From Catenaria anguillulae PL171 (Eukaryota > Blastocladiomycota > Blastocladiomycetes > Blastocladiales > Catenariaceae), in the NCBI GenBank assembly GCA_002102555.1, contig MCFL01000006.1:620001-684000 (forward strand): a stretch of 64,000 nucleotides of DNA. Direction: 5' to 3'. The notes under the pieces were generated by a model, which was given only the letters and a program-made list of their open reading frames with translations, was not told the origin of the DNA and did not search any database. Position numbers and translations under genes: made by a program. Shown here piece by piece: positions 1 through 11,400 of this stretch (the stretch's first letter is position 1; the number at the start of each line of letters is the position of its first letter).

Positions 1-2631
1 TGCGCATAGTTCCACCACACGACCAAGACCTTGGACGTTCTCGTGCTTCGCTTGAGAAACAGTGTCGCCTTATCAATGTCCTCCTTGAGCTTGCTCGTCT
101 TTGCGTTTGCCACATTGTCAAAGTCATCAAAGGCATTCATGTCAAAGACCACGAGCACAAAGTCAAGCAGCTCGTTCATGGCTCGTGCACTGGACATGCC
201 CGCTTGCTTGGATTTGGAGATTTTGACAGTGTCGACGTCTATAAAGCAAGCGAGTTTGCTACGATTCAGGTCCGTTTTCACCACTTGAAATTCCCACAAG
301 CAGCCAAACAGCAGCTCGGCGAGCGAATGTGGGAATGACTGGATGAGTAAAGGCGAGGGCCGTTCGCGCAAAAGTGCTGGATTCAAGTCGTCAATCAGCC
401 TAGACTCCATACCGAATTAGTCATGTCTGCCGTCAACACACAGTCCATGTGAAACATGATGCGTACCGCGCCATGACTGATGGATTCATGGCAAATAAGG
501 ACAAGGTCACATCGCTCGTGACCCTCTGCACCCCGCCCGTCTTTAACCTGCCCATGACTGCCTCGAGCACCTTGCCAAACCGTCCAAGATACTGCGCGCG
601 CTCATTCTTGCCTTGAATCACCTCGCACAAGTGCCCGAGACTCTGCTTGACCAGTTTTGTGGCTGCCACCTCCAACATGGCCGCCCGCACCATGTCCCCA
701 ACCTCGGACCCCTGGCGCGTGTCCAGCGCCCACACCGTCTTGGACTCGATAACACGCAAGCCCTTGGCGTGCATTGCCACGAGCTTGTGGAAATGCACAG
801 CGTCAGGGTCTTCGGGCGCAAGCGTTGCGGCTTGCGCGTGTGCGAGCTGGTATGCAAACCGAAACGAAGCAAGCGCGTACACTTGGACAAAAAACGTCAG
901 GGTGGACGGATGCTGGTTGGCAAGCAATCGCGTCCAGGCGGGTACTGTGGATGCAGGCGACTTCAAGGGAGCGGGGATAGATATGGCTGGATTGGATGTG
1001 GCGAGTGATGGAGCGCTATGGTCCAGGCTGCGCTTGGAGAGGGCAGAGTTGGATTGCATGGGACTGCCGCTCCCGCCTTCCTTTTCTTTGGTCAGCATGC
1101 CTGAAAACGATTTGCGCAGCAGGTTCGGAGCTTGGCGGGTGTGGTCGCGAGCGGCAACGGCAAAGTTGGCGGCACTCGCAATGAGACGCTTGCTTGATCC
1201 GTGCTTGCTGCCTTCAGTAGCACCCGTTGTCGGTGAATCTACTACACTTACCGACGCGGCCGTGGCGCCCCCTCCACCTGTCGGCGCACTTGCGCCAGAA
1301 AGCCCAAGGGCATGGGCCGCCGCTCCGCCCACAACTTCGGCCACCACGGGTGTTGCAGGCAACATGAGCGCCGACGCCTTGCTCGCCTTGTTTTTACCTC
1401 CGGCGCCCGACGATGCAGGCTGTGCCGCCGCCAAACTTGCCAAGAACGCGGCGCGAGCCGCGCCCGATCCCAATACCGCGACTGAAATTTGCAAATCGGA
1501 TCGCCACCTGCGAACAGCCAGCCGGCGCGCTTGCACGCGCTGCCTGCGCTGGCCGTACTCGTTGAGAATGAGTAGGCATGCCCAGGAGACGCGCGAGCTG
1601 TGGAAGAGGATCGAGAAAAGGTTGAAGAGAGCGCCGGTCACATTGAAAATGTCGAGCGGTTGGGTCATGACGCGGATAATGGCTTCGAGACCTTGTGGGA
1701 AATCAGTGAGAACGAGATCAAAGACGACGACTGTGGGGAGGCAGTGACCAAGGCGTGGAATGGGTGAGTCAAGCGTTGCACTGCCCTAAATTGGGAATGA
1801 AATGAAGAGCGTACTGCTTGGGGCGGATATGAATTGGGCACTGGGAACGATGGCTGCTTGTAGCGACTTGGACATGAATACGGAAGGGACCATAAGCACA
1901 GAGTGAGAACAGAATGCTGTTTGGAAATTGAGGAGGTGAGAGAGAAATCTCAGAAACCAATTGACAAATGCTACAAGGTCTCGCACCATACAGCCAGGGT
2001 GCTGGGCGCTCCGGAGTTGGCTTGCGTGCTCTGGCCACGACCCACGCGAACAGTCCCAGCCGAACCACATCCTTTGCAACACCAACGGATTGAATCATTC
2101 CAGCAATATCGTGGCAAACGCCACCCAGGCACGCTGCGGAATCGAGTTTGCCACACTGTTCGGATTCATGTCCGAGGAATAGTACCGCTCAAGAAGCAAA
2201 AGCGTGACGACCAGATTGAGCCAGCCGATCGAAAATGCAAACAGCATGTTTGTAAAGTGGATGGTCGATATCGCTCCCAGTCTCTGCGGGTTCATGGGCC
2301 GAGTACGAGCGTCATTGATCCAATCAATCAACCAGTCAGTCCATCCACGTGTATCTTCAGCAATGGCTTCTCCTCCAGATTCATCGGTTTGGACTTTTTC
2401 TCGCCGCCCACATTGCTGTTGAGTCCGTTTGGCGTGGATCCCAACGAAGACTGCGAGGCCGCGCCACCAGAGTGGACGCTTGTCGCACTTGCAACCTGTG
2501 ACGGCGATTTCTTGAGTGTCGGTTGGGACAGCTTTGACGGCGACAGCCGGCCATGATTGCCAGTTGAAATTTTGGGCAACGCATCAACGATTGAGAAGCA
2601 GCAATTCCATCTCGTATTCTTTGCACCGCAT
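1..2631 (-). CDS. Unrecognised multi-pass membrane protein, 3' end beyond window
   Basis: I do not recognise the family. The clear part is 467-1730 joined to 1-399 by a 67-bp intron (400-466) with a CTAAT branch-like site; splicing keeps frame (M-A-R-L-I-D-D-L). Upstream coding sense continues in shifting frames to about 2580: a Ser/Thr-rich stretch, a hydrophobic segment (L-L-F-A-F-S-I-G-W-L-N-L-V-V-T-L-L-L-L), a second around 2000-2100, then after an acceptor at 1731 a third (V-V-F-D-L-V-L-T-D-F-P-Q-G-L-E). So the N-terminus looks multi-pass, followed by a long soluble region with an Ala/Ser/Gly-rich insert. Possible ATG at 2631, but at least two one-base shifts lie between it and the clear exons, so the start is weak. 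The gene runs off the left edge; the 1-399 part is reported here because it is open at the edge. Confidence 0.55.
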
Positions 2632-2671
2632 TTCCGCCCGGTTTTCCTTCGGATGAGCCCAGTCTCGAGCC

Positions 2672-2732
2672 ATGAGCTTTCGAGTCACCCTCAAGTACCC
2701 AGTCGCCGAGGAGATTTCCGTCGGTCAAGATG
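2672..2732 (+). CDS. Possible first exon of a divergent gene
   Basis: An ATG at 2672 opens 20 codons starting M-S-F-R-V-T-L-K-Y-P-V-A-E-E-I-S and ends in a strong donor (G|GTGAGT). The reading is natural-looking and would be divergent from the minus gene 40 bp away. I could not find a convincing second exon in 2735-3664, so this may be a remnant or chance. Confidence 0.2.
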
Positions 2733-2734
2733 GT

Positions 2735-3664
2735 GAGTGTGCTTTGGACTGCGGGGCGAGTCGCCCTGAGTAAGGGCTGCTCTAGAACTGACCCGTGACC
2801 GAGGCGGGCTCGATAGAGCCGGCGAAATGGGTTGATCCGAACTGAAGTCACCTGCTGTCAGCGCGTCTGGTGTCTTGAGCGGTCGTGCTTCAGGTTCATT
2901 TCCTTGGATTATTCGTGTGAGGCTCCTTGCGAGCGCTGGCCCTGTCATTTTGACCGCTGATTGTTACAAATACGCCAATTGCGCACACATTCATAGTTCT
3001 TTCATTTGTCACTGTCCCATAGTAGGTTCAGGGGCGGCATATGCAAGCGGAACGGCAGCCTGAGGCTAAGCGTCATACTGCGAACATTTCTTTGATGGCG
3101 TTTGCAATTGCATTGAGCGTCCCAACATACCGACTAAGACAAGGACAATGTTCAGCCTTGTGTGGCGAATGTGTAGATGAATTAGCACGACAAGACGGCG
3201 ACGATGAGGACAGACTGGAGCCAGCATGCACGTCGCTTGATGATGTTTGGAATGGAGGTGGAAGGCGCCTTTGATCGGGAAAATAAGACTAGTAATTCGT
3301 GACAGGCAACAAACAGGCGACAACGATCAAGGCACTTGTCCGCAAGAATAAACCTAGATTCGACACAACACGTAGGGAACGCACACTACTCGATGATCCA
3401 CTAATACTTTCCGCCACTGCGTTCCCGATACCAAGCATGCCGGGTCGAGCGGGAGCGCTCCCGCGCACTGGTGCGACGTCTCGGCGAAAACGTCCATCAT
3501 GTGACGACTCGGAGAGTGGCTCACAACATCTCTACTCACCGGTCATATTAATACATGATACAAGTGTGCAGATGTATTTCCACCTGGACTGTATTGTTGT
3601 ACACAAGCAAAGGATCAAACACAACTACTCACCAATTCCATATTCCAACATTCCCGCATTCCCA
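2735..3664. other. Intergenic, no gene supported
   Basis: Open frames here on both strands are short and read as non-protein (mixed His/Cys/Arg strings). I see no clear exon, repeat or RNA gene. It ends at the 3' end of the leucine-rich gene. Confidence 0.4.
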
Positions 3665-6600
3665 TTACCATTCATCAACCACATCCCCAATCCAATTATC
3701 CACCTCGACCACCTGGATCGGCCCCCAATCAACCTTTCTCATCCTCGTCACCTCCTCGACTGCCTGACTCCTCTTTGACGGTGTTGCCAGCACGGGCACG
3801 GCCCTAGGCGTCCCCCTGCCGCCACGCACAGGTGTCAACCCAATCTTCTTTCTTGGCGTTCCCATGCCTGCTTCCTCATCATCCTCGCCTCCAGCATCCT
3901 CATCGAGGGCATCCTCGACATCTGCATCTGCACAGTCCACGGCCGGTGCAGGCTTTGTCGGTGTGGTTGACGTCAAGCTGGCCGCAGCAGTCACCATTGT
4001 CGCGGGCGGCGACATTGGTGGTACGGGCGGGTTCGATGCGGCTCTTGGCGGAGGTGCAACCGGATTCCCACCATCTGTTCGCTTGCGCTTCCTGCCGCCA
4101 CTGCCCGCCGCACCCGGCTTCACCATAGGTGTAGGCGACAACACGAGCGCATGGGCCGCGTTCGCGCTCGTGCTCCCGCTCGAACTCGGCGACGCGCGTA
4201 CGGGCGACAAGAGCGGATTCACCACGGGCGTATACCCTTGTGCCGCACGCACAACAGGCACCTTTACCCTCGGCGGACACATGTGCACGTCCAACACACT
4301 TACCTTGCGCCCTTTCATCACGGCCACAACCAAGGCACGAATCTGGGCGCGCGTCATACACCGACACCCAAAGTCGTTGCCACATCGTGCAAACACCAAC
4401 CTGACTTGCCCACCCGCGCACACGCTCGCGTTGAGCGCGTGCATCACTAGATCGACCTCATCCCTTGCGTTGCGCACGCGCAACCCAACCTTGTGCATGT
4501 TCGCCTGCCACTTGCACATCCATGCCACGAGCCACGCCGGCACGGGCCGCAACGGGGCGCCAATCGGATCCGACGCCACAAACACCCCTGCCATGAGTGA
4601 AAATCCTTGCAGGCGGTTGCGCGGAAGGTTGGCTGCAAGCCGCATGAGTGCTAGCGTGCACAGCGGTTGGTCGCCCAGCAAGTGCAAATGGGCGAGTGCG
4701 GCCGAGGTGCCTGGGGAAAGACCAAGCAGCGGCATGGTGCCGGGTTCAATGTCGCCCGCGAGTGTGAGCGAGTGCAAGTGTGGGTGTGTGGCGAGCGTGT
4801 CGGAGAGGAGAAAGATGGAGTTGTTGGTGGCGGCCAAGGAGAGTGATTCGAGCAGAGGTAGGGCAGACACGAGCGGGGCGAGGGCGCGCGGGAGTGTGCC
4901 GAGCGACCGCACAGTCAGGTGCTTGAGTTGTGGGACGATCGAGGGCGCGGCCGTGGACGGTGGTGGCTGCAAACGGCCGGCACCCAGTGGAAGCAACTTG
5001 GTCGGAATCCAACGCGCGGGCAAGTCGCCGCGTGCGGGCAAGTCGAGCGTCAGCGACTCGATTCCAGGCTTGTTGTCGAGCGGGCGGTATGTGTTGGCAA
5101 TGGCGTCCAGAAGCACGTGTGGGACATTGGCAGCCACCACGTGCAAGCTGGCGAGGGCTGGCAGCACGTCGAGCAAAAGCACGACGCTGCGCAAGTGGTC
5201 GGCGTGTGGGCCAACCAGGGCAAACCGGTCATTGACGAGCTTCCATCGTGTGAGTGGGGACTTGTCGAGCGGATGCGAAGCGTTTTTGGACGCAAGCCGC
5301 GAGTGGATCTCGAGCGAGTGGTGCACGTGCACGTGGTAGGTTTCGAGACAAGTGAGCTTTGCGTGGCCAAAGATGGAGTAGACGAGTTTGCCCGAGATGG
5401 GCACGCCCGCCGAGGAAGTGTCGCGCAAGTGCAGGTGGGTGAGGTGGGGCAGAGCGTCCAGGGCGTGGGCGACCGTGACAGAAGACGGAATCATGGCCAA
5501 ATCGAACGCGAGCGACGTGAGGTTTGGAGTGCGTGACAGCAAGTAAGTGGCTGCGGGCATGGCATCGGATTGCACAAAGCGTGGAGTCGCGGCACCACCC
5601 ACGTGCATTGAGTTGGGAGCATGTCGCGAAGCGTGTGCGTAGGATTTGATGCCCGTGAGCGAAATGTGCCGAGTCGAAGAGGCGAGGAGGGCGACGTTGT
5701 CTGCGATTGGGTCGGGAATGCGTAGTGGAGGAAGGGCCAGGTATGCAGACAGGTTGAGCATGGACACATCTTGGATAGACGTGTCGGCAGCGGTTTCTGA
5801 GGATGCTGCAGATGGATCTTCATCCTCGATAAAGTCTTCGAGGTCGGCGAGATCGGCGTCGGTGATGCTGAGGTCAATGTCAACGTCGTCAGGGTCCATG
5901 GATAACGACGATGCTGGTGGGAGCGGCGGACACATGGGTTTATCAGCCGTTGGTTCTGCACTGCAAGAGTTTTCGTCTGTCTTTTCAAGATCGACCAACG
6001 ATAAGAGAGGTTCGTCGACAGCATCTTGCGTGCTTGTCTCGACTTGAGTGGCGTGCGCGACCAAGCGCTGTGCAACGAGATCGAGAGCCCAAGGGTTTTT
6101 GAGGTCCATGCGTGTCCACCAAGCTCGAATGATGGCATGGTACATTGCCCGCGAGAGGGTGAGGTAGGGGAAGAGGATGCATGCGCTGGCATCGTGGGAT
6201 TGCATGTTTCGGACCAGAGCAGCGGCAATGGCGGGGGTAGAAAAGACGGTGCTTGCTAAAAGCTGGGTACGAGCGCATGGAGCACAAGCAGCAGAAGGAG
6301 AAGTAGGTGTGGTCAAGGTCGCCTTGTGTCGGGGCAGGTGTGACTTTAGGCGGGAAGTGGGTGGTCGATCACCGTTTGGCAATGGTCGGTGCAGCACGAA
6401 TGTTGGCGGAGGTGTGAGCGGAGTGGTAGGGGCAGCGGCCGGCGGGATGAGGTGCTGTGGTGGGGAGAGCAATATAGCCAGCGCCTGGTGGGCCGACGAG
6501 GACCTCGTTGGTGGCAACGGTGACGTTGGCAGGTGGTGGAGGTGATCATTCAGGTTGTCGCCATCACTGTCACTGCCACTGCCACTGCCACTGCCAGTGC

Positions 6601-6814
6601 TCCCGCTGCCATTGGTGTCGTTTGGGCATGGTGGTAGGTGCGGCGGGGATAGGCCGATGCAGGAATCTCCTCGCTCTCTGCCTCTGTTGTGGGATTGTGG
6701 TGACGGTGACGGTGACGGTGACGGTGACGGTGACGGCGGCGGGGGCAGCAGCTGGTGCGACTGGGGCTGCGGCGAGGCGGTGGGGGCGGGGGAGGCAGCA
6801 GCGATGGCAGCCAT
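3665..6814 (-). CDS. Low-complexity leucine-rich-repeat-like protein
   Basis: Single open exon of 1,049 residues from ATG 6814 (M-A-A-I-A-A-A-S-P). An earlier in-frame ATG at 6940 would add a 42-residue non-conserved leader, so 6814 is preferred. Order: Pro/Ser leader with an (S-P)n run; a Gly/Ser/Asp run; a Cys-containing helical part near residue 200 that could be F-box-like; an acidic stretch; then roughly residues 400-800 with irregular L-x-x-L-x-L units (L-P-H-L-T-H-L-H-L, L-E-S-L-S-L-A, L-H-S-L-T-L-A-G) typical of an RNI/LRR solenoid. The tail is disordered with a basic K-R-K-R cluster (possible nuclear signal) and ends in a well-formed V-D-W-G-P-I-Q-V-V-E-V-D-N-W-I motif. It is likely a substrate-recognition LRR protein, but the family is not identified. 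Expansion of GTGACG hexamers at 6700-6735 encodes the S-P run. Confidence 0.75.
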   Translation of the reverse strand: MAAIAAASPAPTASPQPQSHQLLPPPPSPSPSPSPSPSPQSHNRGRERGDSCIGLSPPHLPPCPNDTNGSGSTGSGSGSGSDSDGDNLNDHLHHLPTSPLPPTRSSSAHQALAILLSPPQHLIPPAAAPTTPLTPPPTFVLHRPLPNGDRPPTSRLKSHLPRHKATLTTPTSPSAACAPCARTQLLASTVFSTPAIAAALVRNMQSHDASACILFPYLTLSRAMYHAIIRAWWTRMDLKNPWALDLVAQRLVAHATQVETSTQDAVDEPLLSLVDLEKTDENSCSAEPTADKPMCPPLPPASSLSMDPDDVDIDLSITDADLADLEDFIEDEDPSAASSETAADTSIQDVSMLNLSAYLALPPLRIPDPIADNVALLASSTRHISLTGIKSYAHASRHAPNSMHVGGAATPRFVQSDAMPAATYLLSRTPNLTSLAFDLAMIPSSVTVAHALDALPHLTHLHLRDTSSAGVPISGKLVYSIFGHAKLTCLETYHVHVHHSLEIHSRLASKNASHPLDKSPLTRWKLVNDRFALVGPHADHLRSVVLLLDVLPALASLHVVAANVPHVLLDAIANTYRPLDNKPGIESLTLDLPARGDLPARWIPTKLLPLGAGRLQPPPSTAAPSIVPQLKHLTVRSLGTLPRALAPLVSALPLLESLSLAATNNSIFLLSDTLATHPHLHSLTLAGDIEPGTMPLLGLSPGTSAALAHLHLLGDQPLCTLALMRLAANLPRNRLQGFSLMAGVFVASDPIGAPLRPVPAWLVAWMCKWQANMHKVGLRVRNARDEVDLVMHALNASVCAGGQVRLVFARCGNDFGCRCMTRAQIRALVVAVMKGRKVSVLDVHMCPPRVKVPVVRAAQGYTPVVNPLLSPVRASPSSSGSTSANAAHALVLSPTPMVKPGAAGSGGRKRKRTDGGNPVAPPPRAASNPPVPPMSPPATMVTAAASLTSTTPTKPAPAVDCADADVEDALDEDAGGEDDEEAGMGTPRKKIGLTPVRGGRGTPRAVPVLATPSKRSQAVEEVTRMRKVDWGPIQVVEVDNWIGDVVDEW
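6540..6740. repeat. Coding microsatellites (GCCACT-like and GTGACG hexamers)
   Basis: About 6562-6600 holds repeated CACTGC units and 6700-6735 repeated GGTGAC units, both multiples of three. They encode the Gly-Ser/Asp and Ser-Pro runs of the leucine-rich gene on the minus strand, so length changes leave the frame intact. Confidence 0.8.
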
Positions 6815-7110
6815 GATCAAGGCTTGGATTGGAGATGAGGGTTGTTGCCTGAGGTGGTTGTATGGTTGTGCTTCCAATTGATGAATGTACTTTACTTGAA
6901 TAAAGATGTTTATGTAAGTATTCATAATGAGTGAGTGCATGAGTCACTCGATCCGCATCTCGTTTCAATTGTTTTGTTTTGCCAAGACGAGAACTAGTGG
7001 CTTCTGCCCGCCTTCCTGCATCCATCTGTCAACCTTCGATGTAACCAACTATCCATTTGCAACGATTATGTACCAATAAATATACCATCCGCTTTTTTCC
7101 ATGACATTCT

Positions 7111-8058
7111 TTACGGCTGACTAGACTTTTTCATCTCCTCGACCGCCTTGCCCGCCGTTTCCCTAATCTGCTTGACCACCTCTTCGTCCACTGCCCCCGG
7201 ATCCGCACCCTCGCTCTCATCCACCACTTCCCGCAACTCGACCCACACTTTGGCCGCCAGCACGTCTTGGCCAACATGTTTGCTGACCAGCACCACAAAC
7301 TGCAACGCCTTTTCCAAGTAATCTGGGCCTTCGTTTGTGCACCGCACATGCACATCCACCATCTGCTCCATCCACCCCTTGCCGCTAAACATCTGTGCCA
7401 CACTGGGCACCGCATCCATGACATTGGCCAGCATGTGCAGCAAACGCTTTGCACTCGGGTGCCGCGGCCGAGCGTGCAGCGCCATGGCCAGCGATTGCAG
7501 TGTTCCGTCGGCATGCAAGAGCGGGATCCAGTGGGTGGGCGAGTCGTTGACAAGTGCAGAGGCAATGGCCACCAGCTTGGCAACCACACTGGCACTCGAT
7601 TCTTGCTTGACAGCACGGGTCAGCACAGCCAACCCGCCCGCTTCGGCCCAGTCCTTGATGGCCTTCGGGTTGTTTTGCAGGGCCGTGGCAACGACCCAGG
7701 CAGCAAACTTGCGAATGTCCTCAGGCTCTTTCTGGGCAGTCATGAGGTCGAGCAGTGGGGCCCACAGCTTGCACGGCTTGAGGTCGTTGGCATTGTCAAT
7801 AGACTCAACCAGCAGCTCGAGCTCGTCAAAGTAGGCCAGGCGCTCGCTCAAGTCGCGCGACTGGTCGGCATTGAGAATGGCGTCCATGGCATCGCGCATG
7901 CGCACGGCGTCAGGCTTGCCCAGGATGAGATCGATCCATTTCGGGTCAATCTTTTCGAGCTGCGCAGACCGGTCAATGGTTGGGTCCTCGTTGGCGGTCG
8001 AGTGTTCGATGCCCCACTTGAGCAGGGTGTTGAGGTCGAGCTGTTGCTTGTTTTCCAT
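7111..8058 (-). CDS. FES1: Hsp70 nucleotide exchange factor Fes1/HspBP1
   Basis: Intact 315-residue protein from ATG 8058 (M-E-N-K-Q-Q-L). Fes1/HspBP1 is an armadillo-type cytosolic factor that releases ADP from Hsp70. Family features seen: N-terminal L-L-K-W-G-I-E-H-S, the W-I-D-L-I-L-G-K-P-D-A segment, the D-E-L-E-L-L-V-E-S-I-D-N-A-N-D-L helix, the A-A-W-V-V-A-T-A-L-Q-N-N-P armadillo repeat and later helical repeats to the C-terminus. Length is normal for the family. The frame is open upstream to 8235 and contains a hydrophobic stretch that could mimic a signal sequence (see findings), but the conserved N-terminus begins at 8058. Shares a 405-bp divergent upstream region with the next gene. 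Confidence 0.9.
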   Translation of the reverse strand: MENKQQLDLNTLLKWGIEHSTANEDPTIDRSAQLEKIDPKWIDLILGKPDAVRMRDAMDAILNADQSRDLSERLAYFDELELLVESIDNANDLKPCKLWAPLLDLMTAQKEPEDIRKFAAWVVATALQNNPKAIKDWAEAGGLAVLTRAVKQESSASVVAKLVAIASALVNDSPTHWIPLLHADGTLQSLAMALHARPRHPSAKRLLHMLANVMDAVPSVAQMFSGKGWMEQMVDVHVRCTNEGPDYLEKALQFVVLVSKHVGQDVLAAKVWVELREVVDESEGADPGAVDEEVVKQIRETAGKAVEEMKKSSQP

Positions 8059-8463
8059 TTTTGGGTACTTAGTACTGCATTGCTTTTCTTTGGCGAGTAG
8101 TAGGATAGATTGAGCGGCTGCAAACCAGGGCGAATCAAGAATCAGGATGAACATGAGGACGAGGACGAGCATGGTGGACGGCCAAAGAAGGTGAGCGAAG
8201 TGTCTCGCTTGGTCGCATCGGCGGACACCACTCACGCTGTTAACGCGATCTCACATCGAACTCGCATGGAATCTTACAATATCAACGAATACGACACACC
8301 CGAATGCCAATGAATGGGCATATCACACAACTGAGAATACCTCAAGCAATCCACATTTCCCAACACCAAATTACTACCTAGCTGCTCGAATCAACCACTC
8401 TTGGCCTTTGGCTTGTTCAGTCCAGTCTCCGATCATCCCTCTCACTGCAGGCATCCAATCACC
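8059..8463. promoter_or_regulatory. Divergent intergenic region between FES1 and the long gene
   Basis: A 405-bp gap between two start codons on opposite strands must hold both promoters. A GAGGAC-rich purine tract lies at 8150-8175. I see no heat-shock element array that I would defend. Confidence 0.4.
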
Positions 8464-11400
8464 ATGGCACGACCATCCACCTTTCAGTCGGTGCTCGACG
8501 TGGACCGCTTCTGCACCATCCACAAGTGCCACTCGCCAAAGACGCCAGTTGTTGCGCGCTCCACTGCCGCCCTGGCCTACTTTCAGCTCGGCGCCTTTGA
8601 GCAAGCTATCCCGCTGCTCCAGTCTCTTCATCAACAGTTTCCAGACAATTTCCAGGCAAGTACATTCTCGCCGTCCCTGGTTGATCCATGCATGCACTCA
8701 CTCATTCAATCATCCTCTCCCAGATTGCATTGAATCTCGCCGAGGCCCTTCACAACCATCAGCAACACGCCGAAGCGTGCGACGTCATCCAAAAGTATGG
8801 AAGTTGGCGCTGTTTCCACATTACTTCCCAGACATTCTGACACGACTCTGTCCATCTACCTCCAGCCTAATTGCACGTAATGCTGCGCTGCAGCAATCCC
8901 GCTTACCACCTGCCCCAAGCAACCGGCCCAAAGATCATCATGACCAACCTGCCGTCGACCCAATGACGGCGCTGCTCAGTTCGCGCCACTTTGAATACTC
9001 GCTCGCCCGGCGCCCCAACGGGCCGACCAACGACCAATTGTGCCAAGTGCTGGCCTCGCCAGACGTGTTGGCACGCCTGCTCACCAACCCCACGTCGCGC
9101 GATAACCTCGTGCACGCCCTAGGTGGACTCGACATGTCTCCCGACTTGCTGGACCACCTGGCCACGGCCATTCTACCGGCAACCATGCTGCCCATGGCCG
9201 CACACGACCAGCTGCGCGATAAGGCAGAGGCACATGTCATGCATGCCTTGCGTGTCCTCGACATGCTCGGCGACCACGTGGGCCTAGAGACGCGAACGGC
9301 CATTCAGGTCGGTGCTGCGTTTGCACACTATTACCGCCCGCGCATTCTCGAATACCTGCGCACCATGCTCCCGCAAACATGCGCCACGTCCCCCTTTGTC
9401 GACATTGTCGCCGGCCACCGTGGACCCCGACACTCTCTTGCTCCTGGACGCGGTTTCTGTCCTGACGCTCGACCCAGCCGACGTCTTGGCATCCAAACAC
9501 GCGCGCCCGGCGCTCGCGCCCACCGACGAATCCACGCTTTCTGGGCTCTTGTCACTGATCCTAGGTCAAATCGAAACGGTCCGTTATGCCAACCCGCTCA
9601 CGGCGCCCGCAGCGTGCACGCTGCTGACGCGTGCTGCGGGCAAAATCATGCGCAAGCTCGGCGGCGCACATGGGCTCGGTGACGTTAGCGCAAGTGTGGG
9701 CGCGTGGACCGCAGGGTCGCAATTGGCCTTGTCGCCAACAGGGTTGGATGCAGTCCAGAGAAAAGTTGCAAGCATGTGGGCACAGGTTGCGTTGGGGATT
9801 GCAGAGTATTTCCGTGGCGTGGGCCTGTTTGATGCAGACAAGGGGCATGCCGGCGTGGGCAAGTTGAGTATGGCAGAGGGCGACAATGCCGTACGTTTGT
9901 ATGTGGACATGGACGTATTGGCGACGGTCGAGATGGATGTGGATTGGGTTGTTCGCGTGGTTGCTCCCTGGGTGTATGTGGGCAAGGGCGGCACATGTGA
10001 GTGGAACCCGGCGCCCGTGGTCGAGTGGCTCGTTGGGCTCACGGGCAAGTCATTGGATACGCCGCCCGCACCCCTGGGACGGTATTCGAATGGCGGTGGG
10101 ATCCTTGGCCCCTGGGCACTCGACGCCGGCGCCACGGCCGTCGATTTGCTCGCGTATCTCGTGTTTGTGTGCGTGTTGCGCGAGTTTGATGCATTCATCA
10201 AAAGCGCAGAGGACCAGGCCGCAAACGTGCCCATGGAGTCGGAAATGATTATTGGTGCGGCCCTTGCGCATTACACGGGCAGGTGGACCTGTACCGAGGC
10301 GCAGCGCGCGTTTTGGATGGCGCTTGTGCTTAGCGCGCGAGGTGGCGGCTCGGTTGCCGAGGTGGTCCCCAAAGATGTGGATCACTTGTGGGAGACACAT
10401 TTGGGCGAGCTCAGGGCAGATTTGTCAGTGCCACTCGTGTCGAGCCGGTTTGCCCGCGAGACGTACTCGGGCGTGTATCGACTGGTGGCGGAAAAGTTGC
10501 GCAGTGTTGCCGAGTTCTTGGAGGCATCAAGCGATCCGAAAAAGTGGGTTTCTGTCGTCAAGGAGCTGCGCGCGGCGTTTGCCGTGTATTTTGAGGCGTC
10601 CGAGTCGATCAACTTTGCACTGGCAATGGATGCTGAGCCGGCAGCTGCTACCGACGAGGAAAAGGTAGCCAAGACCAAGGAAGATGCGGCCGCTGCGGCC
10701 CTGCTGGCCTCAAAGTCGGTCCTGCTTGGATCCAACGCGCACCGGCTTGGTGTGTTGCAGCCATACCTCATTTCGCAATGCGACCTAGATCGCGAGGCGG
10801 TCGAGGCAGACTCGATTGCGCAATCGTTGATGGATCCATTGAGTGCGGCTGCCGTGGCGGGCGGCGCCGGATTCGCGCCCTCGTCAAGCAATACGTCTCT
10901 GTCGGGCGACAGCAGCTCTAGCTTGCCGCAAGTCAACACTGGCAGCAACAGCTCGTGGAGTGCAGCCTACACACCCAACAATGCTTATCCAACCTCGGAC
11001 TCGCCGTTCCGTTTCCCGTCTGCGTCAGCAACACCCTTGAGCCCAACCGCATCCCCGTTCCTTCACTCGGCCATGGGTCTCGGCTCGCCACGCTCGGGGT
11101 CCTTGGTAAGCTTGACGTCGCCCATGCGGTCAGCGGCCTGGCACGCATACCCGGGTGGGCCGCGCCAGCGCGCGCTGTCGACCTTGTCAACGGCATCGCA
11201 CTTGTCCGAGGGCCGTATTGATATCTCCGAGTTTGACTTGACGAGCGAAATGATCTCGCAGGTCCAGTCGCGGTACGTGCGGCTCAAGGAGCGCATGCGC
11301 CGGCACACGGATTCGCACCTGCAGCCCGAGGCTGATGGCGCCGAGGGCCGTGGCGAGCACGCGCAGTATTCGATTCCGTATCCGCCGCGGTCGCCGTTGC

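Noticed and set aside
433-1747. Long overlapping open frames on the plus strand over the first gene
   Set aside because: They are GC-rich antisense shadows; the minus frame has splice sites and continuous sense.
3864-5536. Plus-strand open frames of 491 and 205 codons
   Set aside because: They lie opposite the leucine-rich gene, are rich in Arg/Cys/Trp and show no domain sense.
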